This document shows positions 14,201-26,900 of a DNA stretch of 64,000 bases, one piece after another. The notes beneath the pieces were generated by a model, which worked only from the letters and a program-made list of their open reading frames with translations, made no database searches and was not told where the DNA came from. Within the stretch, counting starts at the first letter, position 1. Every line of letters starts with the position of its first letter. A program made the translations under genes and the position numbers. The stretch lies in NCBI GenBank assembly GCA_964035795.1, contig OZ038320.1, positions 1,470,053 through 1,534,052 of the forward strand, read 5' to 3'. Origin of the DNA: Pterobdella sp. o SKG-2022 (Eukaryota > Annelida > Clitellata > Hirudinida > Piscicolidae).

Positions 14201-17200
14201 AATACTATTTGTGAGCAGAATTTATCTTTATTTTATGTATATTCAAATTGATTTTTTTTGTGAACTTTTAATGAAGATTTATAAAAACTCGCCATCGATG
14301 TGTTGTATACCACTTATTAAATTATCCCTATTTAGTAAATAAATATCAAACTTAAAATCTTTTTGATTATAATATCCTTTGAGATAACTTCACACACAAC
14401 ATGTCTGAACTAATTTGAACAGTCCTGCCACAGCTAAAGGCACATGCTTCAAGGCAAACTCAATCACTGTGAACGGGGACACAACAGATCATTCAGAAAA
14501 AGATAAAACATTAACAAGGAATGAAAAGGATGGATATCCAGGTTTTTTGTAGAATTGTGTTTCTCATTTTTGTTTTATCTTTGTTTTAAAATTTATGTTT
14601 ACATTATGCAACTATAACATTTTTTTATAATTTAATCAATCAATTTTCGCAGCTTTCAAAAGCGCTGTTTGTAAAGGGTTATTACACCAGAAATAAAACT
14701 GTTTTTAAAACAACTTCACTCTGATTTCTTAAACTTATGATCTGGCATATATACCTGGTTGTGTTCGGCTTGTTGGCCAACCATTACGAAGCGTCTAACA
14801 TGAGCTTTTTATGATGCATTCATGTAAAATTTACTTATATTTTCACCTGCAGATAACATACAGTGCAAACAGGTGATGCTGTCATTGACCAAAGCTTTCC
14901 ACACCACTACTGACTGCAGATTTCTGCCCATGAATGCACCTGCGAATTGCCAGTGAGTGTTATTTTTCTCTGTGCAAGTTTTGATTTTACAATTATCTCT
15001 CAAGTTTTCTGCGTTCTGGTATGAATGGAATCAAATTCTAATCAAAATTTATTACTGTCACGTGCTTAGACTACAAAGCACAAAAAATTTTTATTATATT
15101 CATGAAAATTGTGAGATTTTAAGTAATCTAATATGAAATCATACGCAGATCTTACACAATGACAAGGGATACAATTTTGATCAAAGATTTCGAATACGAT
15201 GACGTAACAAAGCAAGTCACTCTACTTGGCAACAAATTAGAAGGCTCAGACAGCACCACCTCTTCCCAAAAATGTGACCTAATTCCCAGTTAGTAAGCTA
15301 TTTGTCTTGAGTTTAAAATTCAATGAGTACTGAATAGCTTTGGTTGTAATCCCTGAAGCTTTTCGTTGAAATTGCGATTTTGAAGTCAATTTGATAAGGA
15401 TTAAAGTATAACAACATGGTAGAACTAAACACAAGGGTTCATATGTTCATAAATGCACAAAGCTTATCGATTTGATAAGAAAAATTCTCCACATGATGAG
15501 GAATTCTTAGTAACTTGAAAAGCTTTGTGCCCTTACTAAATCTTTAAGCCATTGTGCTTAGTTATACCAACTTCATAATTGCATTTCAAAGAAGAGAATT
15601 CTATGTTATAAATAAAACTGTTTCAAGTAAATCTTAATTTTTTGTTTGAAATTATACAAAAAGTTATGACTTTAAACTTAAAAAATTCATATATATAATA
15701 TACAAAAAATATAAATAGATGAAATATCTAAAAGCATTAGCTTATCCAAAAATCTTTACAATACAGAAAAGATACAATATGCCAAAGTAATAAATTATGA
15801 CAAAGTTAAATTTTTTAAAATTTTTAGTTAGATAAAAAAGCATCAAAATATCGCTTTTTTTGTGAAGTAATTTCAAAAAACATGAATAGATAGCAAATTT
15901 AAAAGCATTAGCAAATATAAATATATACAATAAACAATAAATACATTATCATTGAAAACATAAATCTTCCGCAGACATGAAAGATTACCTGATGTTAGGA
16001 TATTATACTGCACAAAAGTGCCAAGGTATGCTAGCTTACAATGCTTGAAACTTATTTTTTATAAAATACTATCTGTATCACTGTTTAAATGTTGATAAAT
16101 TTCCCTAAACAGAATTAGTATTGTTAATAATTTTATTTTTATTATTGATTTTTCGAGCCGAAGTGAAATAACAAAAACTATTGTACGCTGTATTTTTATT
16201 GAAACGTACGAAGCTTTGAGCTGGAAAAATTCAGTGTTCACTAAATGTTTCTGTTTATATTATTAATATGAAAAAGTCTTAGCTGAAATTCATTGTTGAA
16301 ATTTTATTTTCAGATATTCTCAAAAGAGGTAGCACTTGTCTTTGCAGTGAAATAAACAGCCCAATAAGAGAATGATAAAAAATTCAATTCGAAATTTTTA
16401 ACTTAAATTCGAGTTATAATTAAATATAATTTGAAAATAAAAATAATAATTAAATGATAAAAAATAATAATTTAGAACATAATTCAATTATTTTAATTAA
16501 GATTCTAATAGTTTATCATCCATCCAACCATACCAGCCGAAAAGTGCAAGGACAAGGAATACAATGAAAATGTTTGGAAGTCCTGCACTTATTCTGCCTT
16601 CAAATCCATTGACGCTACCTTTATGACTCCTGGTTTGGAGCAACTGAACTCTAAATACACTGATTATTGCGCGTAAGGAAGTCTATGTTTTAACTAATTC
16701 ATTAAAAACCAGTAAGCTATGACTAGAAAACATTCTAATTTGACTTGAAAAAAATTTCTGAACATCTCAGTATACTTAAAACAGTGTTTTTGTTAAATAA
16801 TGAGAATTTTTGATCGCTGCAGGAATCAGCTGCCGAATCTGAAAACTTGCGTCGACAAAGAAGGCTTTTGTGAGAAACCCGATAAAACCAGTTTCTATGA
16901 ACATAAGCAGCTCTACTCGTACTTCACCACTGTTTGTAGCCAAAGTGCTGGTTTGTTTTTGTTTTACATTAGAAAAATTTATCAATGATTGCTGTTTTAT
17001 GATGTTATTACTGTTTGTATCATATTTTTGTTTTAAATATGTTGTTGTGCTTTTGCTTTCGGATCCAACTAATGTATACGTCTCAGAGTCGAAGATGACG
17101 TATTGGAAGGCGTAGGCTTGAATTGAAGGCCCAAGTTTTTGGAGCAGTTTGCCGGAAAGTTTGAGAAGGGTTAAGAAAGCGGAAGATTTTGGAAGAAGAT

Positions 17201-18633
17201 TAAAAACAAAGTTTCGAAAAAAATATTGAGGTCCTAATAAGCTATTCTCATCTTAGTGTTACATTCACAAATAGCAACTGATCTGGGTTTTCAACACGAA
17301 AAAGTTTAATCGTGAAACAAAAAAAATGGATACTGGTATTTTTATATTATATTTTTATTTACCTATTATTTCTTGAAGTATTCAAACCTTCACGTCGAAA
17401 AAGAGTTTTCATAACAACCATAAAGCGAAAAAAGTAATATTTTTTGATAAGTTTAACCATATGGGGTTAGCTTCATTTGCTTTGATAGTTATATTAAAAC
17501 CCTGTTTTGGCGTGAAACTTGAAACAACAAAGCCACATATTATTTTACTTTAAAATCTCATTAAAGATTCAAACCTCAAACAAAACAGCTACAAAGAAAC
17601 AGCAAGAATGCTTGTCAAAGATTGGGGCCAACCAGTTGAAATTTGCTAGAGAAGAGTTTGCTAATTGTTTCGATGAAGCCTTCAAGAACTCCAACAATGA
17701 TTGCTCGTTAGTGCTTTTTTGCCTTATTCAGCTCACTAGACAGCCTTTATTCGTTGTTTTCAATTTAATTTTTATGTGTTAGAATGCCATTTCTTCTATG
17801 AGTATTAATATTTTTAAGGAAGTTTAATACTAACTGTGGTAATTTTCAGCATATTCACTAAAAGTTTTTTGATGTGTAATTAACTGTGTTTTATTATAAA
17901 TTGATTGATAAATATAACCATTAATGTTAAAGTGGTTAAACCACATTACAAATCTTTACAGCTCTGTACAGTTTTCTGTTCTCTGCAGACCTCTTTTATT
18001 ACTTAAGTACGCTAAAGGCTGCTCTTCCTTCGATGAACTTTACCAGGCTGAGATTGATACCAGAGACTGGACAGAATGTTCAGCTAGCAAAACTAAGCGT
18101 ATGTGTTTTAACAAAATCAGTTTTGAGTGATTTTGAAGAGTTGTTTCGTGTGATAAAAGCTGCTACTAGAACCAAAACAATAAATAAACTAGCAAAAAAA
18201 CTAAGGAATTTTAAAATATTAAAATGGTTTTTTGAATAAATTTCATATAGTATAGGTTTTAAAATTTATCATTAAGATGTTTTGATGTTTGGTTGATATA
18301 AAATAAGTGATAACTACGCCCAACCATTCCAGTGGACCCATGCACGACCCAGCTCACAGCTAGACATATCAAATGCAATGGTGAGTCTGCATTATAATGA
18401 ATACCATTAGGAGATTTTGATGATTATATAATGATGATAAACAAAAATTTCTCAATTTTTTGAGATTATTTTTCAACTAGCTCACAAGACTTTTCAATAT
18501 ACCTTTCAACTTTAGTTATTATATTCATTTCATTATTCTAACATTCTGAAACTTCGCAGGTTCTCCGGCATTGTTGTCTTCTTCAACTCTTCTCGTCATG
18601 GTCGCTTCCATACTTTTCTGCGTCTTTTATTGA
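11251..18633 (+). CDS. Secreted cysteine-rich protein with GPI-anchor-like C-terminus, unknown family
   Basis: Exons 11251-11305, 14081-14210, 14423-14541, 14853-14952, 15149-15288, 15975-16025, 16537-16672, 16823-16950, 17589-17706, 17989-18098, 18333-18380, 18560-18633 join in frame (402 residues). Exon 1 encodes a short hydrophobic signal peptide ending FVLVFLCLN. The body carries many spaced cysteines, with recurring C-(x)n-F..C helix-like segments in the later exons. The last exon encodes GSPALLSSS followed by a hydrophobic run to the stop, as in GPI-attachment signals, so the product is probably a surface protein. I do not recognise the domain. Exon 1 is separated by a 2.8 kb intron that contains the assembly gap; it was chosen because it is the only nearby signal peptide whose phase fits exon 2. 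Exons 2-12 are firmer than exon 1. Confidence 0.72.
11621..11820. other. Assembly gap (200 N)
   Basis: Exactly 200 ambiguous bases, a conventional scaffold-gap length, so the true size is unknown. It falls in the first intron of the cysteine-rich gene. Confidence 1.
11821..14080 (+). other. Rest of intron 1 of the cysteine-rich gene
   Basis: No supported exon. A fragment of the palindromic repeat family (ATGATAAGGCTATACTTATC) lies at about 12150-12190, and a GAT/GAA-rich patch at 13338-13362. Confidence 0.5.
12587..12597 (+). promoter_or_regulatory. Possible TATA box
   Basis: TATATAAAAAG, followed some 50 bp later by a splice-donor-like CTCTG/GTGTAAGA. It could be an alternative promoter with a non-coding first exon inside the large first intron of the cysteine-rich gene. 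There is no direct support, and AT-rich DNA gives many chance matches. Confidence 0.25.
14653..14696 (+). other. Possible alternative terminal exon A of the cysteine-rich gene
   Basis: A strong acceptor (TTTTCGCAG) precedes 14 codons beginning AFKSAVCKG that fit the phase of exon 3 and end in TAA. The hexamer AATAAA overlaps the stop. Using it would give a short, soluble product lacking the GPI tail. The main transcript model skips it, joining 14541 to 14853. Confidence 0.4.
16314..16375 (+). other. Possible alternative terminal exon B of the cysteine-rich gene
   Basis: After a good acceptor (TTTTCAG), 20 codons beginning DILKRGSTCLC fit the phase of exon 6 and end in TGA, with AATAAA embedded near 16350. 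It would end the protein after the first cysteine-rich part, without a GPI tail. The main model skips it, joining 16025 to 16537. Confidence 0.4.
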
Positions 18634-20910
18634 TTCAAGATCTGTTAAAACATTTATATTGAGTAAATAATAGATTGCAATACTTGTTGTAACGCTTGAA
18701 CTTATAAACCTTCAATGATATCATCTTATTCTGCAGCTTCAAACGGTCATATAGTTGAACGTATTACATTTATTCATGTTAAATTGCTGAAAACTACAAA
18801 TACTTTTCAACTTGTTTGTTATATTTTTTAAGGATTTTTTTTGGCAATTTTGATTTTCATCTGATTATTTTGGACGGAATTAATTTTAAACCTAAGTTGG
18901 TTTTCAGATTCTTGAAATCTGAGATATTTTTGAATATTCATCTCAGAATAATATTCTTTTAAGTTTTTTTACTTTTAACAAAACTTTCTGTTATATGTAT
19001 TGTATCAACATTCGACGATCAATTTCTATATTATTTGCATATTTACTGCACCATATGCTTACTTTTCACTTTGTTATTTCAAATAATTCTCATTTTGTTT
19101 CATATAAACTGATTTTGTTTCTGAAAATTTATGCTTTAAATTGATTTTTTTGTAGCGATAGGTTGAATTTTTAATTGAAAACTCAATTTCAATTGTTATA
19201 TCTAATTTGAAAATTTTGTGACAAAAACTTCGTAAAAATATAACTTTTCAAGTATTTTTTAGTTTTTCGACTTTGCAAACCCGAAATTTTGGCAGTACCA
19301 GTCGGGTCAAGCCAAATAAATTCTAACTTAATAAATAAAAAAGTCAATTCCAAAAACGCTTCAAATCAAACACTTTTCTTAACTAAATAATAACACGAAG
19401 CTTTTACTAAAGTTGAACTGACATTATTAAGTATAAAAGTTTGTATACTTATTTGGTAAATAAAATTGTTCGGCTCAAAGCATTTCTGTACTTCCACGTG
19501 AGAATGTGAATTCATCTGACGAAAAGCTTCGTGGGATAAAATAAACTCATAAAAGTGTTTTTATTTGAATATTTATGTTTGGCTTAAAAATTAAAATCGA
19601 TAAATGATTTACATCAAATACAAGACTTTAAATTTTCAAATGGTTTCACCATGGTTTGAAGCATGGGAGCCAGCTTTCAACCCAGTATTATGTTAGTCAA
19701 AAATTCTAGGCTGTGATGAAAATTTATACCTTTATAAGCATCTGATACCTTTTGAAAAACTTAACACAAAATGATAGAAAGTGTTCAGAGACAACCTTTG
19801 TAACACACTCGCTAGATGGGTTCAATTTTTTGCATATTTTTGTCATAAAGGCATGATATTTCGTCTATTATCCCATCAACAAGAACATCTTAAATGGCTC
19901 TATAAAAACACTTCAAATGCAGCAATCATATTTATGCTATCGAGTTTTTAGATACTTCATTTTCTGCCAAACTGGGCATGTAAAATATTTAGTCGAGCCA
20001 AAACTGAAAATACATGATAAAGAAACGTTTGGCAACTACAACCTGCCAGAAAATGGTTGTGTTGAAACTTTGGTCAAACAAAATTGCAACAACATCCGTC
20101 AAAGCTGTTTTTTCTCAAAGGTGGCTCATAGGAAATGAGTAAGAAAAAAATTAAACTACAATCTAAAGGCAAAGTAATCAAAATTCACTGCCGAATCAGA
20201 AACCTATTCATCAAATACAAAATACATGAATTTTAAAGTGAACCTTGTTGTAATGTTAAAGGATATCTCGGTTGGCTGTGTGAGAAGGAAAATACAGCTC
20301 TGTAAATGTAGAACCATCTCACATAAATTCAATTTCAAATTAGCTAAGGCCTAGGTGAAATTGACGACGAAAGGTCTGGAGCTTTTGAGCCTTGGTCACA
20401 GTATCATTTTTTTATGTGGAGATAGGGTTACATTTTGTTATAATTTCATATCAAAGTGTTTTTATTTTGTGTAATAAAAAAGTAAAAAAATAACTTGAAT
20501 AATTTCTATAAGTGAATTTTATTTGAATAAAATTTCCTATTATTTATTTTTAAAAGCATTTGTTAAAATTATCAAAAGTTCAAAAAAAACTAAAATAAGT
20601 TATACCAGATGTTTAATTAAAAAATTTAAAGATTAAATTTTATTTTGTGTTGAGCATAATTTTTGAAAAAGTTTTGTTTATTAAGGAATACTACAGTGTT
20701 TTCTATTCGGTCGTTTCCGGAAAAAGAGAAATCGTATAGAATTTTAAAGATTTTACCGTTAATTGACATTGTATTTTAAGTAAGTATTTTTAAAGTATAT
20801 AATCATTTTAATGATTTTTTTGAATTTAATTTGTTACAGTGAAAATATATTTTTATTAAAAAAATTTATCACGTTATTCAATTTCATCCTGTTAGCTTCT
20901 TGATCTCGGT
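18634..20910. other. Intergenic AT-rich region
   Basis: No exon recognised. A short 73-codon open frame (19917-20138) has no recognisable family, no clear splice context and ordinary AT-rich composition, so it is not called a gene. Confidence 0.5.
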
Positions 20911-23900
20911 ATGTCTGCAGACAACACAAGTAAAATTATTTTTTTTTTCTTTTTAATAAATTTAATTTTTCTTTCTTTCCGAGCAATTCATGTTTTCTTA
21001 CCTAGACAGCATGGCCAAAATTAATTAGGTAATGTAAATATTACAATAGTTAAGTCAAAAATTGAATGGGTTGTTTAAAGTCATTCAAATTTTTTTCCTA
21101 AATAAGTAATTATATATCAATTAACTAATTATCTTGTCTAGACGGTATTCAAACGTCTACATAACTTCGGATATTTTTAATAATTGCTAGATAAAAACTA
21201 CTATTTTTTCATTATAAAAATCAGAGAAAAATTTAAATATCACAAATTGCCACAACGTTGTTTCCACGAAGGTTTTGATAAATTTTCAATTTACAGTAGA
21301 TGAGTTAAAGGATGCTTTCAAAAGTCCAGAGGCTTTAGCTGCTGCTCAGAGCAATGCTGATCCAAGCAACCTTACTGCCATGCTTTCCAGGTTGTAAAAT
21401 TTGTTGTATTCCAAAAATATATTTAAATTTGGGATCAAAATCTCATTTGGATATGTTTGATTAATATTTTATATTCCAAGTGATTATTTTAATGACTAAA
21501 ACCTGATGTTTTGAACCATAATGTACATTAAAACCCATTTTTATTTTTTTTAATTATATAATATAGTAGTAGTTTTTTGCCATGTTTTATGAATATTTCA
21601 ATTTATCCATAACTTAAATTCTTTAAAAAAAACTTCAACATACTTTTCAAGACTACCATAAGCTATTTTTATTGAAATGTTAAAAACAATATTTTCTTTT
21701 AGGCTTGTTCATTTGAAATTTTTAAAATCATATTTTTCTCATTCATAATGATTTTTTAAATTCTTTTTTTACAGCATTCACTTATAAGATTTATATTGTG
21801 TTTTCATGAACACTCAATATTTATTAATATAATTCAAACATTTTCAAAAATAAAAAATTTTCAATAAATGTGAAAAAAATATACTTTGAAATTTTAAAAC
21901 AAAAAACATAGATAATTAGCATTCAAAAGGTGATAAATAGCTTTGATTAAAAATTTATTAATCCTGCTTCACAAAACACCTTCAAATTTACACCTTGTAA
22001 TCCCTCTAAGCCTCCATACCTCTTTTTTTCTAATTTAATCATTTAGGTACCAATATCATAAAAATTTCAAAATCTTCAAATTCAAATATAATAGAATCAA
22101 ACACTGAGGTCTATTGAGAAACTTAATACCTAATAGCTTTTTGTAAAAGTATCTTACATTATCTAGTGTAAATTCAAATTCAAAAATAGAAAAAAAAATT
22201 TATCAGTTTTGAGACATCTTAAGTATTTTTAAGGTATTACCTCACAAACTATAAAAAAACATAATAGTGTTTGACATATATAATGTGTAGTTATCATGAA
22301 AATTTGCTTCTCTAATTGTTGTATTAAAACATACATATTTATAACAGTCAGTTTGACCTACATTCTAGCTTGATTTTTTAAATTTCCTTATTTTAGCTAT
22401 GTTATATGTCTTTTAGACATGGTTTTATTTTTTTATTATTGTATACATATATGTGCATGCCATTCCTTTCATAGGCATTGAATCGGGATCAATGAATTGC
22501 TGCTATTATGTTTCTTTGTGAAGTCTTTATTAACCTGCTTTGATGTTCTCTATATTTTAAAAAAAAAAAAGCATTCGTATTCTCTGTGTTTATGGGTGTT
22601 TTTAACCCACTGCTTTTCATGTTTTAAACTGATGTTTGAAAGGGTGACAGCTAAAAGTTGATTTTAAGAGGTTTTTCAGTTAAATGCTATGCTTTTAAAC
22701 CTCTTATCATCTACATTTTGTTTAGATATGTCACATTATTCTATTTTAAAATATCTGCAGCTTTAAATATCTTCATTATCTATTTTTTCTTGTTCAAAGC
22801 AAAATTTTTGTAAACAAACACCGGAAAGGTTTGATGCTTATTTGCTAGTCCACTTAATCTTCAACTTTTTATTTTATAGTTTAATGACTTTAATACATTC
22901 TTTCTTATTTTGGATCTCTAGCCTCCAAAATATTCAAGTTTTAACCTATTAAGTTAATATTTTTAGATCTATCAGATTAATGGACAAACTTTTTTCATTG
23001 TATCTCTTCTTTTCAGAACACTCAGCTAGCTTCATCTCATAAAAAACTGAAAATTTAAGCACCTTTTGAGAATCATAAAAACACCAAAAAACTTGAAGTT
23101 TTTATTTTGATGAAGCTTTTTAATATATTCTATATCATCATCAGTTAACCAATAAATATATTTTGTAAAGGATATATATTCATTGGTTAGCTTCGTCAAA
23201 ATAAAAAAATTCAAGTTTTGTTGTTTTTATGATTCACAATTTTGAGGCTAATTTTTCACAAAATAAGCACTTTTTATTTTGGTTATATTATTTATTATAG
23301 TTGATATTGATATTTTAGATGTTTTAGTTGACAAAGTGGATTGATCACAATAATGGTGGCAATTGAGTGTTAATGATCATTGATGTTGATTAGAAATAAA
23401 CATAAATATGATATGGCCTGAATGTTATGTCATATGCATAATTAAAGCTGATAGGTAATTTGATTATTTGTTTACTAAACAATAATGTGACATTGCAGAG
23501 AAATGAAAACATTAAGATGTTGCTATATTTTGCAATGTCAATGGTAGTAATATTACTATGACACAAACAAATGGCATGCATTCTTTCATATACATAACTA
23601 TTGACAATTCCATGCAATAACATCAAACCACAGTTTACCAAAGCCAGTGAAGAGGCGCTTGAAGGCATTGAAAAGGCTACAGATGCAGTCAAATGAGCTC
23701 GAAGCACAATTCTACGAGCAGCTACATAAGGTTTGTGTTGAGTGTCACCGCCATGTTGTCAATACACCACAGTGGTGGTGTATTGATGATACTGGGCAGT
23801 TGGGGTATCTTGTTGTGATTATTTCATTTTGTTTTATGAATGTATTATTAAGCTGTTGTATTCTTATGTCAAACAGGTTGAGTGTGAATATGAGAAGAAG

Positions 23901-26900
23901 TATGAGAGTCTCTTCAAAAAGGTGCTTGCTTCTCATTATTCAACATTATTATTTATATTGAAGCTAATTTATATTCATCAAGTTAAATGTTTGTAGTTCA
24001 ACTTGAATTTTTTTAACTATTCTTCCGAACCCCATAATAATTACTGAGTCTCAAATGATTATGCTATTCAAGTGAAAACACTTATTTCTGTTTTCTTACA
24101 AGAATAACAAAGTTCCTCTTCATTATTTCATTGTTTTGAGGTTATAAACAAACTTTAGAAGACAATATTTTAAATGTCTTATTATGTGATGAAAAATGTT
24201 TAGTTATAGAAAAAATTCAAACTTCATTTACAAAAAGGTTTCTCAATATATAAGTAATTGTTGGTGTTTTGAGGCATAAAATCTTGCATAAGAGATTGAT
24301 ATGTGATAAAGGAATGTTTGATATTGTTATGTAGAAATGACAACATTCATGTAAGATTCAACAAATAATGAAGAAAAAAGTGATCTTATTAAAATCCCAC
24401 ATATCTTTACTCAAAAGATTGGTTTGAAAATATTTTGTGTAGTAAAATTTACTTTAAATGGAAATTATATTATGATGAACTGTGTTGTGCATACAAAATT
24501 TATAAAACCACAGCGTTCATTTATATTATTATTAAACAAATTCTTGTGATGTCTCAACAGATTACAAAACAATAGGTTTTTGTGACATTTAATGTAATCA
24601 TGAACCATTTTTAAAAACTTGAAATTTCATAGACTATTTATTAACAGTATTTCCACAAGTGTTTTTCTTGGAGAATTATAATCATTCAAGCTATTATTTT
24701 GGTGAATATTAGTAATGAAATGTGTAGATAACATTCTCTAAGTTCTATTATGTATTGTTTTCCATGTCATTTCATAAACAGCGTGCTTCAATATCAATAA
24801 CGACGATTATCGTTATTAGCAGTAATATAGGGGTGCTGTAAATTAAATCCATGACAATGTTATTGTTATTGTGAGTTGAGGTTAAGAATTCACAGTTATT
24901 TTTATTTTTGGGGTTTTAAAAAAGACTATAATTCGATTATTAGACTTTTTCACATGATATTGATAGCGGTAGATAAGTTGAGTTCTAAGATTGTTGGTAT
25001 CAATATGGTTCATATCAAAAAATTCAAAATAATTAATCACACTAAAAGTTCACCATTAGCGATGTATTTTGAGATGATAAGTGGGGTTGCCGTTTACATA
25101 ATTGGGTTTTGTTATTATGTTTTTGGCTGAAAAAGTTTTCACTCTGCAGTGTCTTCAAAATGACAAAATGAACCTTTGCTTTTGAGAAAATTCATTTGAG
25201 TTTCATTATAAATTTGAAACTTCAAGAATTGTGGTTGGGTCAATGTACTTGAAAATTAAGTTTCTGATTTATTTTTGATTTCAAAAAGTTTCAAAACCTC
25301 AGAGATTCTTTATTCATAACAATATAATTTTGTTTACTGCAGAATAATCTGCATAAATAAACTCAAAATAGTATTAAAAAGAGAAGAAATAAATGTCAGT
25401 AGAAATCATTGTGGCATCAGTGCCATGTACTTGAGTTATCTTTTTCTCAAACGTTATCAATCATGCCTTCAGTTTGTTGCATGGACCCATTAAAAGACTC
25501 CTGATGCACACATCCCCATCAACATTTAAGCACTCATACGTCTTTCAATACTACGTCTTAACTATTTGTTGACTTAATCTTCAAGTTAAGGCAATTTACA
25601 GATGAATTTATTATTTTCAAAAAATTAAAATTTTTGTCTATTTTTCAAAGTTCAACTTTATTATAAATCAATAGTGAAGTTGAAAATTTTTTCAAATCAT
25701 GAATATTTTTGAATATCTATGATTTAAAAAATTTGTCAATAATTTCACTAAAGATTTATGATAAGGTTGAATCTATTGAAAACTTCCAAAACCAACGTAT
25801 CTAAAGAGTTTTCCTCATTTTGAAGAGTAAAAAATCAAAATATATTTGATTTAAATGATACTTATCATCATCATTTAAAAATCAAAACATGTTAGCTCAA
25901 ACACATGCACACTTGTGTATACATACCAACACAGAAACTTGTGTACTCAAACACCCAATCTCATTTGTATCCCAGTAGTGCAATAATACACATACAAAAG
26001 CCCACTAACACTCCAGCTCATACAAACACACAACCATGCAGAGATCTGAGATTATAAACGCCAAAGTGGAGCCTACAGATGAAGAATGTGAATGGAGTGA
26101 CAATGAAGATGATCCATTGGTTCGTCATTTTTCATTTTTATTCCTTATTTACATTTTTATACTTCATTATTGCTATTATCGCTTGTTGCTATCATCAATA
26201 TTGTTAAAGTTTTAATCTGTTATTTTTCATTTGTCACACTTTTTGACTGATTTAATTTTTGAACCACCTAAAAAAGTTTAAAAATAATAAACAAGTGGAC
26301 ATTACACCTGTCAATTAATTTTCTCTTAACTAATCAAAGTTTTATTATAAGGCCTCACATCTATTGTGGTGACTTGAGTTACCATCAACATCGTCAATTC
26401 TTAGTGATGCATCAAATGGATGCAGGCATACAATTATTCCGTTTTTTTTTTCTAATTTATGGTTGATATCGTGTATAAAATGCATCAAAATTAACAATAT
26501 CCATAATGACGTGTCGTTATGACAAATACAAGCCTAATAAATTAATTTCAACATTCCTTATAAAACAAAAAAAAATAAAATATTAAATAAATGAAATAAT
26601 AAAGTTAGGTAATAAAAGCCATAAATGGTATAAATGTTAATGGCGAACATATAGCCATAAAATGCCCTTTTATGGATGTTATCAAGGTGACAAAGGCATA
26701 ACCCACAGCTATTATTTCTTTGTCTTTTATTATTTTTTTCGGTTTTTATAATTTTTTTGTTATTGAAAGATAATGATTCGCTATAGAGGGATATTGACAT
26801 ATTGCAAAAATCTTAATTTGGTATACTCGTGTATTCTTTTTTTCGCTTATACATTTTTTGTCAATTATATACCAAAATATGGATCTTCACGCAAAATAGC

